DNA of 64,000 nt from Malania oleifera (lineage: Eukaryota; Streptophyta; Magnoliopsida; Santalales; Ximeniaceae). Below the pieces are notes generated by a model, which was given only the letters and a program-made list of their open reading frames with translations, had not been told where the DNA came from and did no database searches. Below are positions 48,955 through 60,718 of this stretch, piece by piece (the stretch's first letter is position 1; each line of letters begins with the position of its first letter). Position numbers and translations under genes: made by a program. The DNA is taken from positions 123,636,719-123,700,718 of the forward strand of contig NC_080420.1 in assembly GCF_029873635.1 (NCBI RefSeq). Direction: 5' to 3'.

Positions 48955-51442
48955 TGTGACGCCCCGATTTTCGTACAATTTTTTTTTTCTTTTAAGGAAT
49001 AAATAATCACGTCATAAATCCACAACATCCACAAATCGGCCACGTCAACAATCCTAGTACCATTCATACAACCCGACCCGCATTGGGTACCGGGTAAAAA
49101 GTATTTTATTATATTCAACCTAACAGCGGAAGACAATATACACATATCAGTCAGAATACAATACCCAGAGTATCAATATACATAAATATACAACACTATC
49201 TCATACCCAAAAATAATACAATCCTAGGAAACCACACCTCCCTAGTCAAAACTCACCCTGTATCTCAGGGTCCTAGCTCCCTATGATCACGGAGCTCTAC
49301 CACCTGGCCTATCTCTGTTCCCTGAAAAATTTAGATAATTTGGGTGAGACACATCTCAGTAAGAAGGAATAGATTATTTACAGTGTGTGGCCAAATGAGT
49401 AAAATTATAATACACTTTACTTTTCAAATCACCATTTCATTTGAGAAAATACACAGATATTCACAAACACATAATCATATAAATATACAACACAAGCTTT
49501 TAGAAGCTTAAAAATCATTTATCAAATTTAATGATTTCCAACACATATTTACACGGGAAGTTCCTGAGAATAGGGAAGATTACCCGCCCATACAGGTAGC
49601 TTCCCTCTGCCCTAACACGTTATGCAGCCGGGTATAGCCACATCTGATACCCATCAGGGCACTCACCTTACTCAGTAAGCCCTCAGGCGGAGAGTTTCAC
49701 TTCGCTTTAATTATTTATATTATTAACTCACACTGTTCCATTTCTCAATTTTATCATTCTTTATTTCTCAATTTCCATTCTTTCTTTCATTTCTCATTTT
49801 AGCCAATTTTATCATTCTTTCACTTTTCATTTCCACTTTACTTTTCGGCTCATGAGTATCCTCGGTATCAAATACCAATATCGCGTCTGTAACTCATGGC
49901 CATCCTGAGGATCTTTCTATACACGCCATGCTTCCCCCCATGGTCAAGGTTGTGCGGCCCGAAGGCTGGATCTAACCGCGGTTGGCCGACCCGGTTAAAT
50001 CAAATATTATATCACATATCGCGTCTGTAGTACGACTGGCCGACCTAATACCCTGATCCGGACTCAGGGGGCCCAACAACCCTACACAATGGCACAGTCG
50101 ACTGTCACGCCACACGCTCCAAGAGTCCGTGTGGTTGCACTAACACCACTCGTAACGGTACCGTACTAAATATCATAATCATCCAACAGGGTTTACCACC
50201 ACATACCCTTAATCATTATGCAGTATTGGCATTTTATCAATTATATTCCAGTATATCACAATTCAGTTTAATATAAATATTCTCATCATTTTCTGTGCAC
50301 ATTTCATCATCTCGTAATATCATATATCATATTTCATGTATTTTTTTTTCACATTTTCTCAAAATACTCATTTCTCATGCAAATAATTTTCACTCACAAA
50401 TAAATACCACATTTCATTATTTTCCAATATCAATAATTCACAAAATCCCATTTTCCAGGCAAAACAATTCTACTCATATAATAATACCATATTACATTAT
50501 TTTTCACTAATCAGATCAGTAATTCTCATTTCAATATTTTCTCAGAAATTATACATTATTATATTTTACACTCCAAAATATCACAATTTACAATTACTCA
50601 AATGCCACACAATTTATCTGATATTTATATCATAATAATTTTCAGACAAAATATCATATGCTCAATTTCACATATTCATTCAAATAATAATTCTAAAAAC
50701 ACTGCTATAATTTATTCTCCTTACCTGACTTCCTGAGAGTCTCCCTAGAATCCCAAATTCTATGCCCTTGGCGTCTGAAATTCAACTCCTGCAATTTACA
50801 TTTTTCCCAAATTAATTAATCTATTTCTCCAAAATAATACCCATCTAGCCTTTCCTAGACTCCATATACCTCAAATTAATATTTAAACTATTATTTAACA
50901 CCCCCACTTAATTTTCTAAATTTTGCCTGTGGGTCCCAAAATTACACTCGCAGCGCTCACCCGGGCCCAAAATTCCAGAAATCCTACTTCAACCCAAAAT
51001 GTTCAATATTTTAGCATTTCTAAATTAATGCTAATTAATTAAAAATAAGCCCCTTAATAATCGCCGCACCCCAAATTTGGAGTTTTGGCCCGACACCCCC
51101 ACGAGAATTCCGTCCCACTAGACTTGTAGAGAATCATCCCTAAATTCTCGTGGTGGTGTCCGTTCGTCAATTGAGCTTATATTTTGCAAGAAATTAAAGA
51201 AAAATGGGGAAATGACTTACCCTGGGAATACGCTTATGCCGCTCCTACCACCGATCCGCTCCGGTAGAAATGACGGCAGCGGCGAATGGAGTCCAGTGGT
51301 ATTTTCGGATTTTCGATTGGGCGAAAATCCGTCACGAAATCGAGGAGAGAGGGAGAGAGAACGTGAGGAGAGAGAGAGAGATGCAGAGAGTTACAGAGAA
51401 AAGAAAAGAAAAGAAGAAGAAGAAGAAGAAGAAGAATAATAC

Positions 51443-51486
<44 letters not shown>

Positions 51487-51753
51487 ATACTTGAATCTCC
51501 TGAAGCTTGTTGAAGCTTCAGGAGGATAAATATTATAATAATAATAATAATATTTAATTAATATTAATAATATTTTTTTAATAAAAAATTAATTTTAATT
51601 AATTAATTTTTTTTCTTTTTCTTTTTAAATTCGTTTAATTAATTAATTTTTTTTAATTAATTTTTTTTAAAAATTTTAATTTAATTTAATTTTAGTTTTA
51701 TTTTTTTGGAATCATTCTATTAATCTTTTATATCTCTTTTTGGGGTTTTTACA
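48955..51753 (-). mobile_element. Solo gypsy LTR (U5 type I, AT-rich U3)
   Basis: 2,799 bp, TGTGACGCCCCG...GGGGTTTTTACA, perfect duplication ACAAG (48950-48954 and 51754-51758). Sense minus: AT-rich U3 with (AAT)n instead of CGTCGACGA, donor GTAAGT (51215-51220), 50-nt exon 50725-50774, CTTACTGAGATGTGTCTCAC block (49340-49362), TTTTTCAG acceptor (49322-49328). The U5 half closely resembles the LTR at 15216-17617 (ACCCGACCCGCATTGGGTAC), the U3 half the LTR at 58170-60718. Confidence 0.9.
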
Positions 51754-53765
51754 ACAAGGCTATGACAATTTCCCTCGGTTATTCCTTCCCAGTGCAATAT
51801 TGTCGATTGCTTGCTTCTGTTACTATTTCCATTTCTCTTCCTCTTTATTATTTAAATACCATTATTATTCAGGTCGTCACAGACATTGCTCAAGAAAATG
51901 GAATAAATTATTATCAATGTGTAGCTAACATGAGTTTTAGTGAAATCAAACACCTCTCTTAATTTACTTTATCTCGCAAATATGACTTTTGTATAATATA
52001 ACTCACACTTAATTATACAGTTGGAAATACACATTTTCTTCGCAATATAATCACTTCTGTAAATAATACCATTTATATAAATTTACATATATGCATAGAA
52101 AAAACTCCCTTTTTGGACAAACAACATTATCATATATAAACGCCCATAATCGGGTTGTGCGGTCCGAAGACTGGACCTAGCCCTGGCTGGCCCACCAACA
52201 GGCTAAGTCAAACCTCATGTCTGCAAGTTCGATTTGCCTACCTAGTTTGGTCCGAACTCCAAGGGTACACAACTCTTCCATGGCCAAATCGACTTTTCAT
52301 TACCAACACTTCTATCTAGAACAATGTGGTTGCACTATCCCATTTACTAGCTATGGTATCGTGCTCTCATCACAACTGGTCCTCGGGGTTCTTGTTGGAA
52401 TTGGTGTGATCCCAAAAGCGAGGATGAATTGGGTTTTAAAACTTTTGGCTAATTTAAACGTTTCGCCGATTCACCACATATCATATCTCATTTTAATTAT
52501 GGTCGTGTATGTAAAATGTATAAGCTATAAGTGTGAACATACACGTGCAACATATCTCATTTAAATAAAGGTGTGCACGCAAATAATTAGAACTATGAAT
52601 AAACAAGCATACACGTGCGGAAGTTAAAGTACAGTAATTAAATGAGATAAAGAGAGAGCAACATAATATTTGTTATCGAGGTTCAGCCAAACTAGCCTAC
52701 GTCCCCACCTTGGACATACCCCCAAGGATTGCACTAAACCTGTTCACTTATGGGTGGAGCAGAAACCGTTTACAATGTTTTTTCGGGGTGCACATTCCCC
52801 AACTCACTTACTAGGTGGAGCCAATACCTTGCACACTTTCCCAAGAGGATGCATATCCTTATTCTCCTAATCTGGTCTGAACCAATCCAATGCTCTCCTA
52901 ACCAGGTCTGAACAAATCTGAGACTATTCACAGGGCTAGTCTTCTTCTCCTGACTACACATTGGGAATACACAGATATTCAATAAAGTAAGTGTACAAAG
53001 ACAATGCTTTTATACTAAATAGATAATGTACAATAATATAGCTCACTACATGCACTCTAATATGATATGAGTTATGCTCAGTAGAGTAAAGATGCTTAAA
53101 TATATTTAAATCCCAATACGAAATTTTCTCCAACAATATATTTCAATAAAAATATAAGAGAACCTAGGGTTTTACTCTTCAAATAATTTTTGCACAAATA
53201 AAATATATGAATATATATAAATGAAAAATATGTTCTCAAACAAAAGTTTTGCTAATGAAAAATATTTGGAGAATCTGAAATTTTAGGCTTAAGAATATTT
53301 GTGTAATAAGTACAAACAAAAACAAATGCCCACACAAAATACTCTCTTTAAAAATAATTTTGAAATAAATAAGTGGAAAGAGAGTGGAAGAGTTTTGATA
53401 ACGAATATGTCCCAAATAAATGATTTTATCAATAAAAATTGATTTGGGAAAACTTTGATTAATAAAGGTTTAAAGAGAATTTTAGAGTTAATCAAAGTTG
53501 CTAATCTGAATTATGGATAGGGTATTTATAGATTTTTCGAAAATTATGACCGTTGGGGACACGTTTGGTATTTTGTAAAAGTTTAATTAAAAAATTAATG
53601 ATGTTTTAGCTCTTAAAAAATTTCCAACCCGAGAGGTTTGGTCGACCATATTAAAAGGTTTGATCGACCATATCACTGAGTTTGGTTTACCGTGGATAAT
53701 TTGAACTACAAGTTCGATCAACCATATTAGGCCGATTTTGAACCCTTCTAGGTTCGGTCGACCAA

Positions 53766-55870
53766 TGTAACAACCTACTTAACTTCACACATTTTTTCAT
53801 AATATAATAAAAACATAATCCACCTGAACCCGTTGGTACCAGGAATATAATAGAAATACAAAACGGAAGTCTACGCAGTAGGAAACATAAAATCACAATA
53901 TCATAAATATAAACCATCCATCTCAATATCAGAGTTATTACATCCATTGTTATTATATTTACAACCCAAAAGGAGACCTAGGGTCATTCCCACAAAAAAT
54001 CATCTAACCCTATCACAAAATACATACCCTTCAGAAAGGGCAGGTCAACCGTATCTACCTCAACGGAACTTTATCCGCTCTCCTATCAGAGGCTCCTGAA
54101 AAAATTCATATAATTCGAGGTGAGACACCTTTCAATAAGGGAAACAAACTAATACTAGTGTGTGGCTACATGAGTATTCGTATTCTATATAAAATCATAC
54201 ATAAACATATCCAGTAAAATTGTATATATCATTTATGGGAAAAACATGTATATCATAACATGACAGAACATAATGAATTCTCATAGCATAAATCATCTCA
54301 TATAATAATAGTTCCAAAAAAAATCCTGGTAGGTTAGCTATTATCATGTATTACCCCCACATGACTGGATTGTGTGGCCCAAAGGCGGGACCTGACAATG
54401 GTTGGCCGACCACTGCCAAGTCAAAAGTACATTTTGTAAGTCTGATGGGTTTGTCAGACGTGGTCCGTACATTAGGGACACTTACACTCCTTAAAATCAT
54501 ATCGACCATCCAACCTCACGCCACTCCGTACAACAGTATTAACACAAATATCATGATAAATCATGAACACATAGCATCGGTACCGTACAAGTGCTAGCAT
54601 AAACTAAGTCAACCAGGTTCTGATATCATATAATATATAATCAAACTGTGATACATGGATATTTCACACTATTAGTTTCCAAATCAGTATCTTCACATCA
54701 TTTTGCATATTTATACATATATCATGAAAATCATCGGCCCGTATGCCGATATTTCATATTTTGCTATAGCTTGGCCTGTACGCCGGCACATCATAATTAT
54801 AGTTTGGCCTATACGCCGGCAAATCACATACATAGTACGGCCCGTACGCTTGCAGATCATATCCATAGCACGGCTCGTACGCCAGCAAATCACATACATA
54901 GCATGGCTCGTATGCCAGCAAATCATATCCATAGCATGGCCCATATGCCGGCAAATCATATAAAAAATTCTCGGCCTGTACGCTAGTTTTCCATTATAAA
55001 AATTCATATCATTATCATATTCCCAGAAAACAATATTTCATTATAAATTCTACTCATGCCACACGAAATAGGTTTCTCGTATATTCAACATACCATCATT
55101 TTTAGCAATATTTTCCAAATATAAAACATATTTATATACAAATATATATATATATATATATATAATTCCTGAAATCAGATGCTGTAATAACATATATACA
55201 TTTCCATAAAATAACTAGCTTGGTTTATTCCCTTACTTGATTCCTGAAAAGCCCCAAAGAGAAACACTCCTACACCCGCAGGGTTCCTCGCTCAATATCC
55301 TAAAAACGACATTTCTCATAACTAAAGTTTAGTATCTCTACACATACTACGCTTTCTACGACTGTTATAAAGTCAAAAACTTAGTAGAAAACCTTACCCT
55401 GGATTTGGGATGAATTTCAAATTCGACCCACCGACGATCCACTCCGGCAGATATGCAGAAAACTTCCCTAGGAGTGTCGTGGTGGCTTCAGATCGTCGAT
55501 CCGGCAGCAGACGGACCCAAAAATTTAGAGAGAAGGTAGGAGAACCGAAAAGGAGATAGAAGGAAGGTTCTGAGCAGAAGATCGGCCAAAAATGGATTTT
55601 AGGCTTATTTATACTGAGGCCTTCGTCGAAGAGCCACGTTACCTCGTCGACGAGGTCATGAAGGAAGTTCGTTGACGAACTCTGTTTCTCATCGATGAAA
55701 TTCATGAATGAGAGAATTTCTTTTCGACATTTTCTCATCGACGAAACGTACACTCGTCAACGAGCCCAATTGTAACTTTGTCGACGAACGCCTCCTTCTT
55801 TTCCTTTTCCAATCTCTATTTCCTCCCTCTCTATTATTATTTAAATATTATAATTATTCTGGTCGCTACA
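53766..55870 (-). mobile_element. Solo gypsy LTR
   Basis: 2,105 bp, TGTAACAACC...GGTCGCTACA, perfect duplication ACCAA (53761-53765 and 55871-55875). Sense minus: CGTCGACGA cluster 55615-55790, TATA (minus AGTATAAATAAG) about 55604-55615, donor GTAAGG (55392-55397), second donor near 55236, CGTACGCC-type minisatellite (54724-54985), TATTGAAAGGTGTCTCACCT block (54118-54140), TTTTTTCAG acceptor (54096-54104). Closest to the LTR at 36468-40737. Confidence 0.9.
54724..54985. repeat. Minisatellite in LTR, unit about 32 bp
   Basis: About eight units of TCGGCCCGTATGCCG-type sequence followed by CAAATCATATCCATAG, homologous to the array at 37440-37740. Confidence 0.85.
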
Positions 55871-56179
55871 ACCAAGGCAAGGTTTGGTTGACCATTCCTC
55901 TGGTTTCGGTCGACCGTGGCAAAAATGAACTATACGGTTTGGTTGACAAAGTAGTTGGGTGTCAGACACGTATTGGTTCAATCAACCGAGGGCGGTGTGT
56001 TCAAACTGGAACGATCGACCGAGCAAAGTCAAATTTTGACTTTTGACCATTCAGTCGACCATGGCTTTTATATTGCCATAGGTTTGGTTGACCAAGCAAG
56101 TCAAACTTTGACTTCTAAGCAAACAGTGCTTCGGTCGACCAAGCTAGTTATTATTAGTTTGGTATTGATTACGTGCTTA

Positions 56180-57152
56180 AATTACATAATTAGGTGTTTT
56201 AATTCATGCATTAATTTTAATTAAATGTCTAATTAATTTTAATAAATTAACATTGTGTCATGTTTATAACATTTGGGTTTTATTGAGTAAATTATGAATT
56301 TTTGGTATTTTTTATCGTAGGACGATTGTTGGAAGCTAAAAACCAATGATACTTCGTAATTTGTGCATAACTCTCTCATATGGCCTTAGATTCTAATGAT
56401 TCAAGATGCTATAAAAAGATAAGAAAATTCTCTACACATTTCATGTTTTGCGTTTTGAGAAATACTAGCTGCATCAAGGTCAAAATCAGACGTGAAGTTA
56501 TCATACACTATATATGGACTGTTTCGGCATTATTTTGTAATCTGGGTGTAACTTTCTCGTACGAGCTCTTATCGAGACCATTCAAAATTCTGGGGAAATC
56601 TGAGAAAGAGATATACAACTTTCATGTTTTGAGTTTTGAGAGATACAGTCTTTAGTATGGTCGAAATCGAACTTGTTCGCTGGGGGATAAAAACTTAAAA
56701 TGGAACAAATAAAATAAGAAATTGAAGAAAGGAAAAAAATGTGGGTCGGGTCCATTGATGTGACCCGGCCATGCAACTTAAGAGGCACTGGGGAGAGTTC
56801 TTTGGGCTGGGTGTGAAGGGCCAAAGGCTGGAGGGCAAGAAAGGAAAAGAAAAGAAAAGAAAAGAAGGGAAAAGGAGGTAGGGTAGGGTTGGATATTATT
56901 TTTCTTGGGAGGGGGCAGCAGCTAGGGTCTTTTTTTGGAGTTCCGTGCCGCAGCAAAGAAGAACACAACTACTGCTGCTGTGTTGGAGGAGCTCCTTGCA
57001 GCCATCTTCTCTCTCTCTCTCCTCTTATTTATTTAATGTTGTTTTATTGAGTTATTATTTATGTTTTATTGTCATTTTCCATGAATATTTTAAAGTGTTG
57101 TTTGGATTATTTATTAATTGAGTATTCATATTTTAAGTTATTGTTGGGTTTA

Positions 57153-57222
<70 letters not shown>

Positions 57223-58144
57223 CTTGTTTATTAATTTTAATGATGATTTTAATACATTGTTTGACTAGTTTTAATGTTGGATTGAATATTTTTCTTTACT
57301 TTATTATTTGATTGGTTTATTAGATTAATCAATGTCTTGTCTTTTATTTTTGTTATTTTGAATGCTTTTAGGTTGAATTAATTTGTTGTTTTAATTTAGT
57401 ATACATTTAGTCTAGTGATTGGAATGATTTTAGGTTAAATTAATTAGTTTTCTTTTAGTTTTAGTATACATTTAGTTTATTGTTCTTTTGAGTCATTGTC
57501 TTTTATTTTATTATTGCAAAGATTTATTGTGGAAGTAATTTGACCTAGAAATTTTGGATTGCAAGCATGTGGGGCTAAGTTTTATAACTTGGGTTGCGGG
57601 TTAATGTCGGTTGTTTTCCATGATTTACTAATTTCCCTTTGAGATCTATTGTTAGGTTTATTTTAATTTATTTAGTTGAGCTTTATTTATTGTCTAGTTT
57701 AGTCTATGTTCATTTAGTTGAGTCATTGTTAGGTTCATTTTATGTCTAGATATCGTAGGATCTATTTATTTTGTCTAAGTCACTATCGTGTAGAGTCGAT
57801 TCATTATCCTCAAGTCATTGTTGTAGTTTGATTTTAGTTATCCTTGTTTTGTTATTTGAATGTTTAATTGGTGAGTCGTTGGTTGGTTTTATGCGTGTTA
57901 GGTTCATCGTTTAAGTCTTGCATCATTTTAATTCCATCACGAATTCTCCTAAAAAAAAACTCAAGATTTCGAATTTGAACTATATTCAGTGCATTGTTTC
58001 TTTTTCTTTTTTTCCCTGTTTCACGCTAGTTTAGAACTAATTTGCATTTCCAGTAGAGACGATCTGGCATATTTGGGCTAATTATTACATGAGGTAGCTC
58101 CTATACTTGGGATAGCCCTAGTGCTACTCATTTTTAGAAGTGAG
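56180..58144. mobile_element. Unclassified repeat inside the copia-type LTR
   Basis: Different in character from the LTR around it. It holds two diverged tandem blocks of about 170 bp (about 56340-56490 and 56510-56670), each with 'taactytctc', 'tttcatgtttt' and 'gttttgagara'. Then come a GA-rich stretch, the (CT)n array at 57156-57220, and a T-rich tail ending near CCTAGTGCTACTCA. Such blocks are common in plant gypsy LTRs. Edges and superfamily are not established. Confidence 0.4.
57156..57220. repeat. (CT)n microsatellite
   Basis: About 65 bp of uninterrupted CT. Confidence 0.97.
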
Positions 58145-58169
58145 TCAGGTTCGGTCGACCAAGGGCATT

Positions 58170-60461
58170 TGCCACGTCCCTCAATTTCTTAACATAAAAT
58201 ACCACATAATAAATAAAATGGTCAGGGTAGCGGGAACACCTGTCAAACACAGCGAAAAACCTAACAGCAGTAAACATAAAATCTCAAACATCCAATCATA
58301 AAACATAATACCAGAGCATTCTATACATCCTCACATACATCAAAATACCTCTAGGGTCAAACACAAAATAACTCTGACTCTATTACAAATTCTTACCCTT
58401 CTCACAAGGTAATCTCACTAGCTTAACGGCGGCCCTGACCCCTCGGTCTCTCAGGGACTCCTGAAAAATTAATTAAGTTTGGGGGTGAGACACTTCTCAG
58501 TAAGGGAAAATAAACTAAATACAGCTGTGTGGTAACATGAATATTTAATGCATTTATACGTATACAGTACATTTCATAATTCTATAAACATCATCATATC
58601 GTATTGGGTAAACATATATTTTCACATCTGTTAATAATCATAACATACATAAAATCATCTGTTATAACTGTAGTACTAAAAACAAACCTAGGATGACTAG
58701 CTAGCTGGTGTCATGTATTACCCCCCATGACGGGTTGTGCAGCCCGAAGGCGGGACCCGACAATGGCTGACCGACCACTACCGAATCAAATATGTCTGTA
58801 AGTACGATGAGCCTGCCACACCCTGGTCCGGACTGCCAGGTGGACGTCCACACTCTACTGAAAGCCACATCGACTATCCATCTCTCATCCCCTCGTGGGA
58901 TGGTTAGCACTAATCTGATGTAGATATCTGATCTACACATATAGCTACGGTACCGAGCCCCTGAATTGAACTAAACTAACATCCTGGTGGTGATAACATA
59001 TAATACATGATCATATATATAACATCATTACGGCCTCGTGCCAAAAATATAGTAATTACAGCCTCGTGCCGAAAACATAATTACGTGGCCTCGCGCCAAT
59101 AACATAAATACGGCCTCGTGCCAATAATATAAATACGGCCTCATGCCGATAACATAAATACATGGCCTCGCGCCAATAACATAAATATGGCCTCGTGTTG
59201 ATAACATCAATATATGGCCTCGCGCCAAAAACATAAATACGGCCTCGTGCCGATAACATAAATATATGGCCTCGCGCCAAAATTATTTGAGGTATATATA
59301 TTCTGAAAATACATCATTTATCACATAATCGTCAAAACCATCACAACATAACTCATATTTTCATAATACCTAAAATCATGCTTTGTTCGTAAAATCTTTC
59401 ACATCATAATACATTTCACACAAAATAATATTCATGCCACACATATGCTGTTAAAAGTCATACTTCATATTCTAAAATCGTGAATTACTTACATCTCATA
59501 CATACATATACATTTTAATCATCATAGCACTATTTTCCCAATCGTACATTTCATTCATAATACACAATATAACATATGCTTTGCTTTTCTGAAAATAAAT
59601 TTACTCATAATCAATAATAATTTGTATGGAAAATTACTGCTTTAGTTTATTCCCTTACCTGTCTATTGAGAAATTCCTTAGGACCCAAAATTTCACGCCC
59701 TTGGCGCCCAAAATTTAACTCCTGCAATTTACATTTTTCCCCAGATTAATTAATCTATTTCTCCAAAATAATACTCATCTAGCCTTCCTTAGGCTCCATA
59801 TACCTCAAATTAACATTTAAACTATTATTTAACATCCCCACTTAATTTTCCAAATTTTACCTGTGGGTCCCAAAATTACACTCAAAGCGCTCACCCGGGG
59901 CCTAAATTCCAGAAATCCTACTTCAGTCCCAATTGCTTAATATTTTAGCATTTGTAAATTAATACTAATTAATTAAAAATAAGCCCCTTAATAATCGCCG
60001 CACCCTAAATTTAGGGTTTTGGTCCGACATCCCCACGAGAATTTCGTCCCACTAGACTTGTAGAAAATCATCCCTAGATTCTCGCGGTGGTGTCCGTTCG
60101 TCAATTGGACTTATATTTTGCAAGAAATTAAAGAAAAAAGGAAAAATGACTTACCCCAAGGAATATGCCTACGCCGCTCCTACCACCGATCCGCTCCGGT
60201 AGAAATGACGGCAGCGGCGAATGGAGTTCAGTGGTATCTTCGGATTTTCGATCGGGCGAAAATCCGTCACGAAATCGAGGTGAGAGGAAGAGAGAAGGTG
60301 AGGAGAGAGAGAGAGAGAGAGATTCAGAGAGTTGCAGAGAAAAGAAAAGAAACGAAGAAGAGTATGAAAATCATACTGGGGGCGTGGGGGGCGTGAATTA
60401 AATTTTAGGAATCCAAGAAGCTTTAGGTGGTTAACATATATATATATATATATATATATAA

Positions 60462-60498
<37 letters not shown>

Positions 60499-60718
60499 TT
60501 AATTAATATTAATAATAATATATTTTATAAATAAAAAAATTAATTAATTAAAATTTTAATTAATTAATTTTTTTTCTTTTTCTTTTTAAATTCGTTTAAT
60601 TAATTAATTAATTAATATATTTTTTTTAATTAATTTTTTTTAAATTTATTTTTATTTTTATTTTTATTTTTGAAATCATTCTATTAATCTTTTATATCTC
60701 TTTTTGGGGTTTTTTACA
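58170..60718 (-). mobile_element. Solo gypsy LTR (U5 type II, AT-rich U3; chimeric)
   Basis: 2,549 bp, TGCCACGTCC...GGGGTTTTTTACA, perfect duplication GCATT (58165-58169 and 60719-60723). Sense minus: AT-rich U3 with (TA)n and (AAT)n, donor GTAAGT (60149-60154), second donor near 59652-59658, minisatellite 59033-59280, CTTACTGAGAAGTGTCTCAC block (58480-58503), TTTTTCAG acceptor (58461-58468). Up to about 59640 it resembles the LTR of 32987-51881; from about 59700 it resembles 48955-51753. Confidence 0.9.
59033..59280. repeat. Minisatellite in LTR, unit about 26 bp
   Basis: About ten units of ACGGCCTCGTGCCGATAACA followed by TAAATA. The same kind of unit occurs in the second-level LTR near 36395-36467 and 40743-40805. 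Confidence 0.85.

Larger units (their letters stand above)
32987..51881 (-). mobile_element. Second-level gypsy LTR, split by four insertions
   Basis: Starts TGTAACGACTTGC and ends GTCGTCACA; flanks GACAC (32982-32986) and GACAT (51882-51886) differ at one base. Its own sequence is the sum of 32987-33153, 35660-36467, 40743-41149, about 48640-48954 and 51759-51881 (about 1.8 kb). Part between 41149 and 48640 was lost, apparently with the end of the chromovirus inserted there. Sense minus: CGTCGACGA cluster 48762-48954, CCTTACTGAGAAGTGTCTCA block at 35843-35864, TTTTCAG acceptor at 35820-35826. U5 is type II (CACCTGTCA), U3 is palindromic. Confidence 0.75.

Noticed and set aside
56582-56968. 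128-codon minus-strand frame
   Set aside because: Lies in GA-rich repeat DNA inside a nested LTR; no domain recognised.
37440-59280. CRISPR-like arrays
   Set aside because: Units are contiguous, diverged minisatellites without unique spacers, in plant LTRs.
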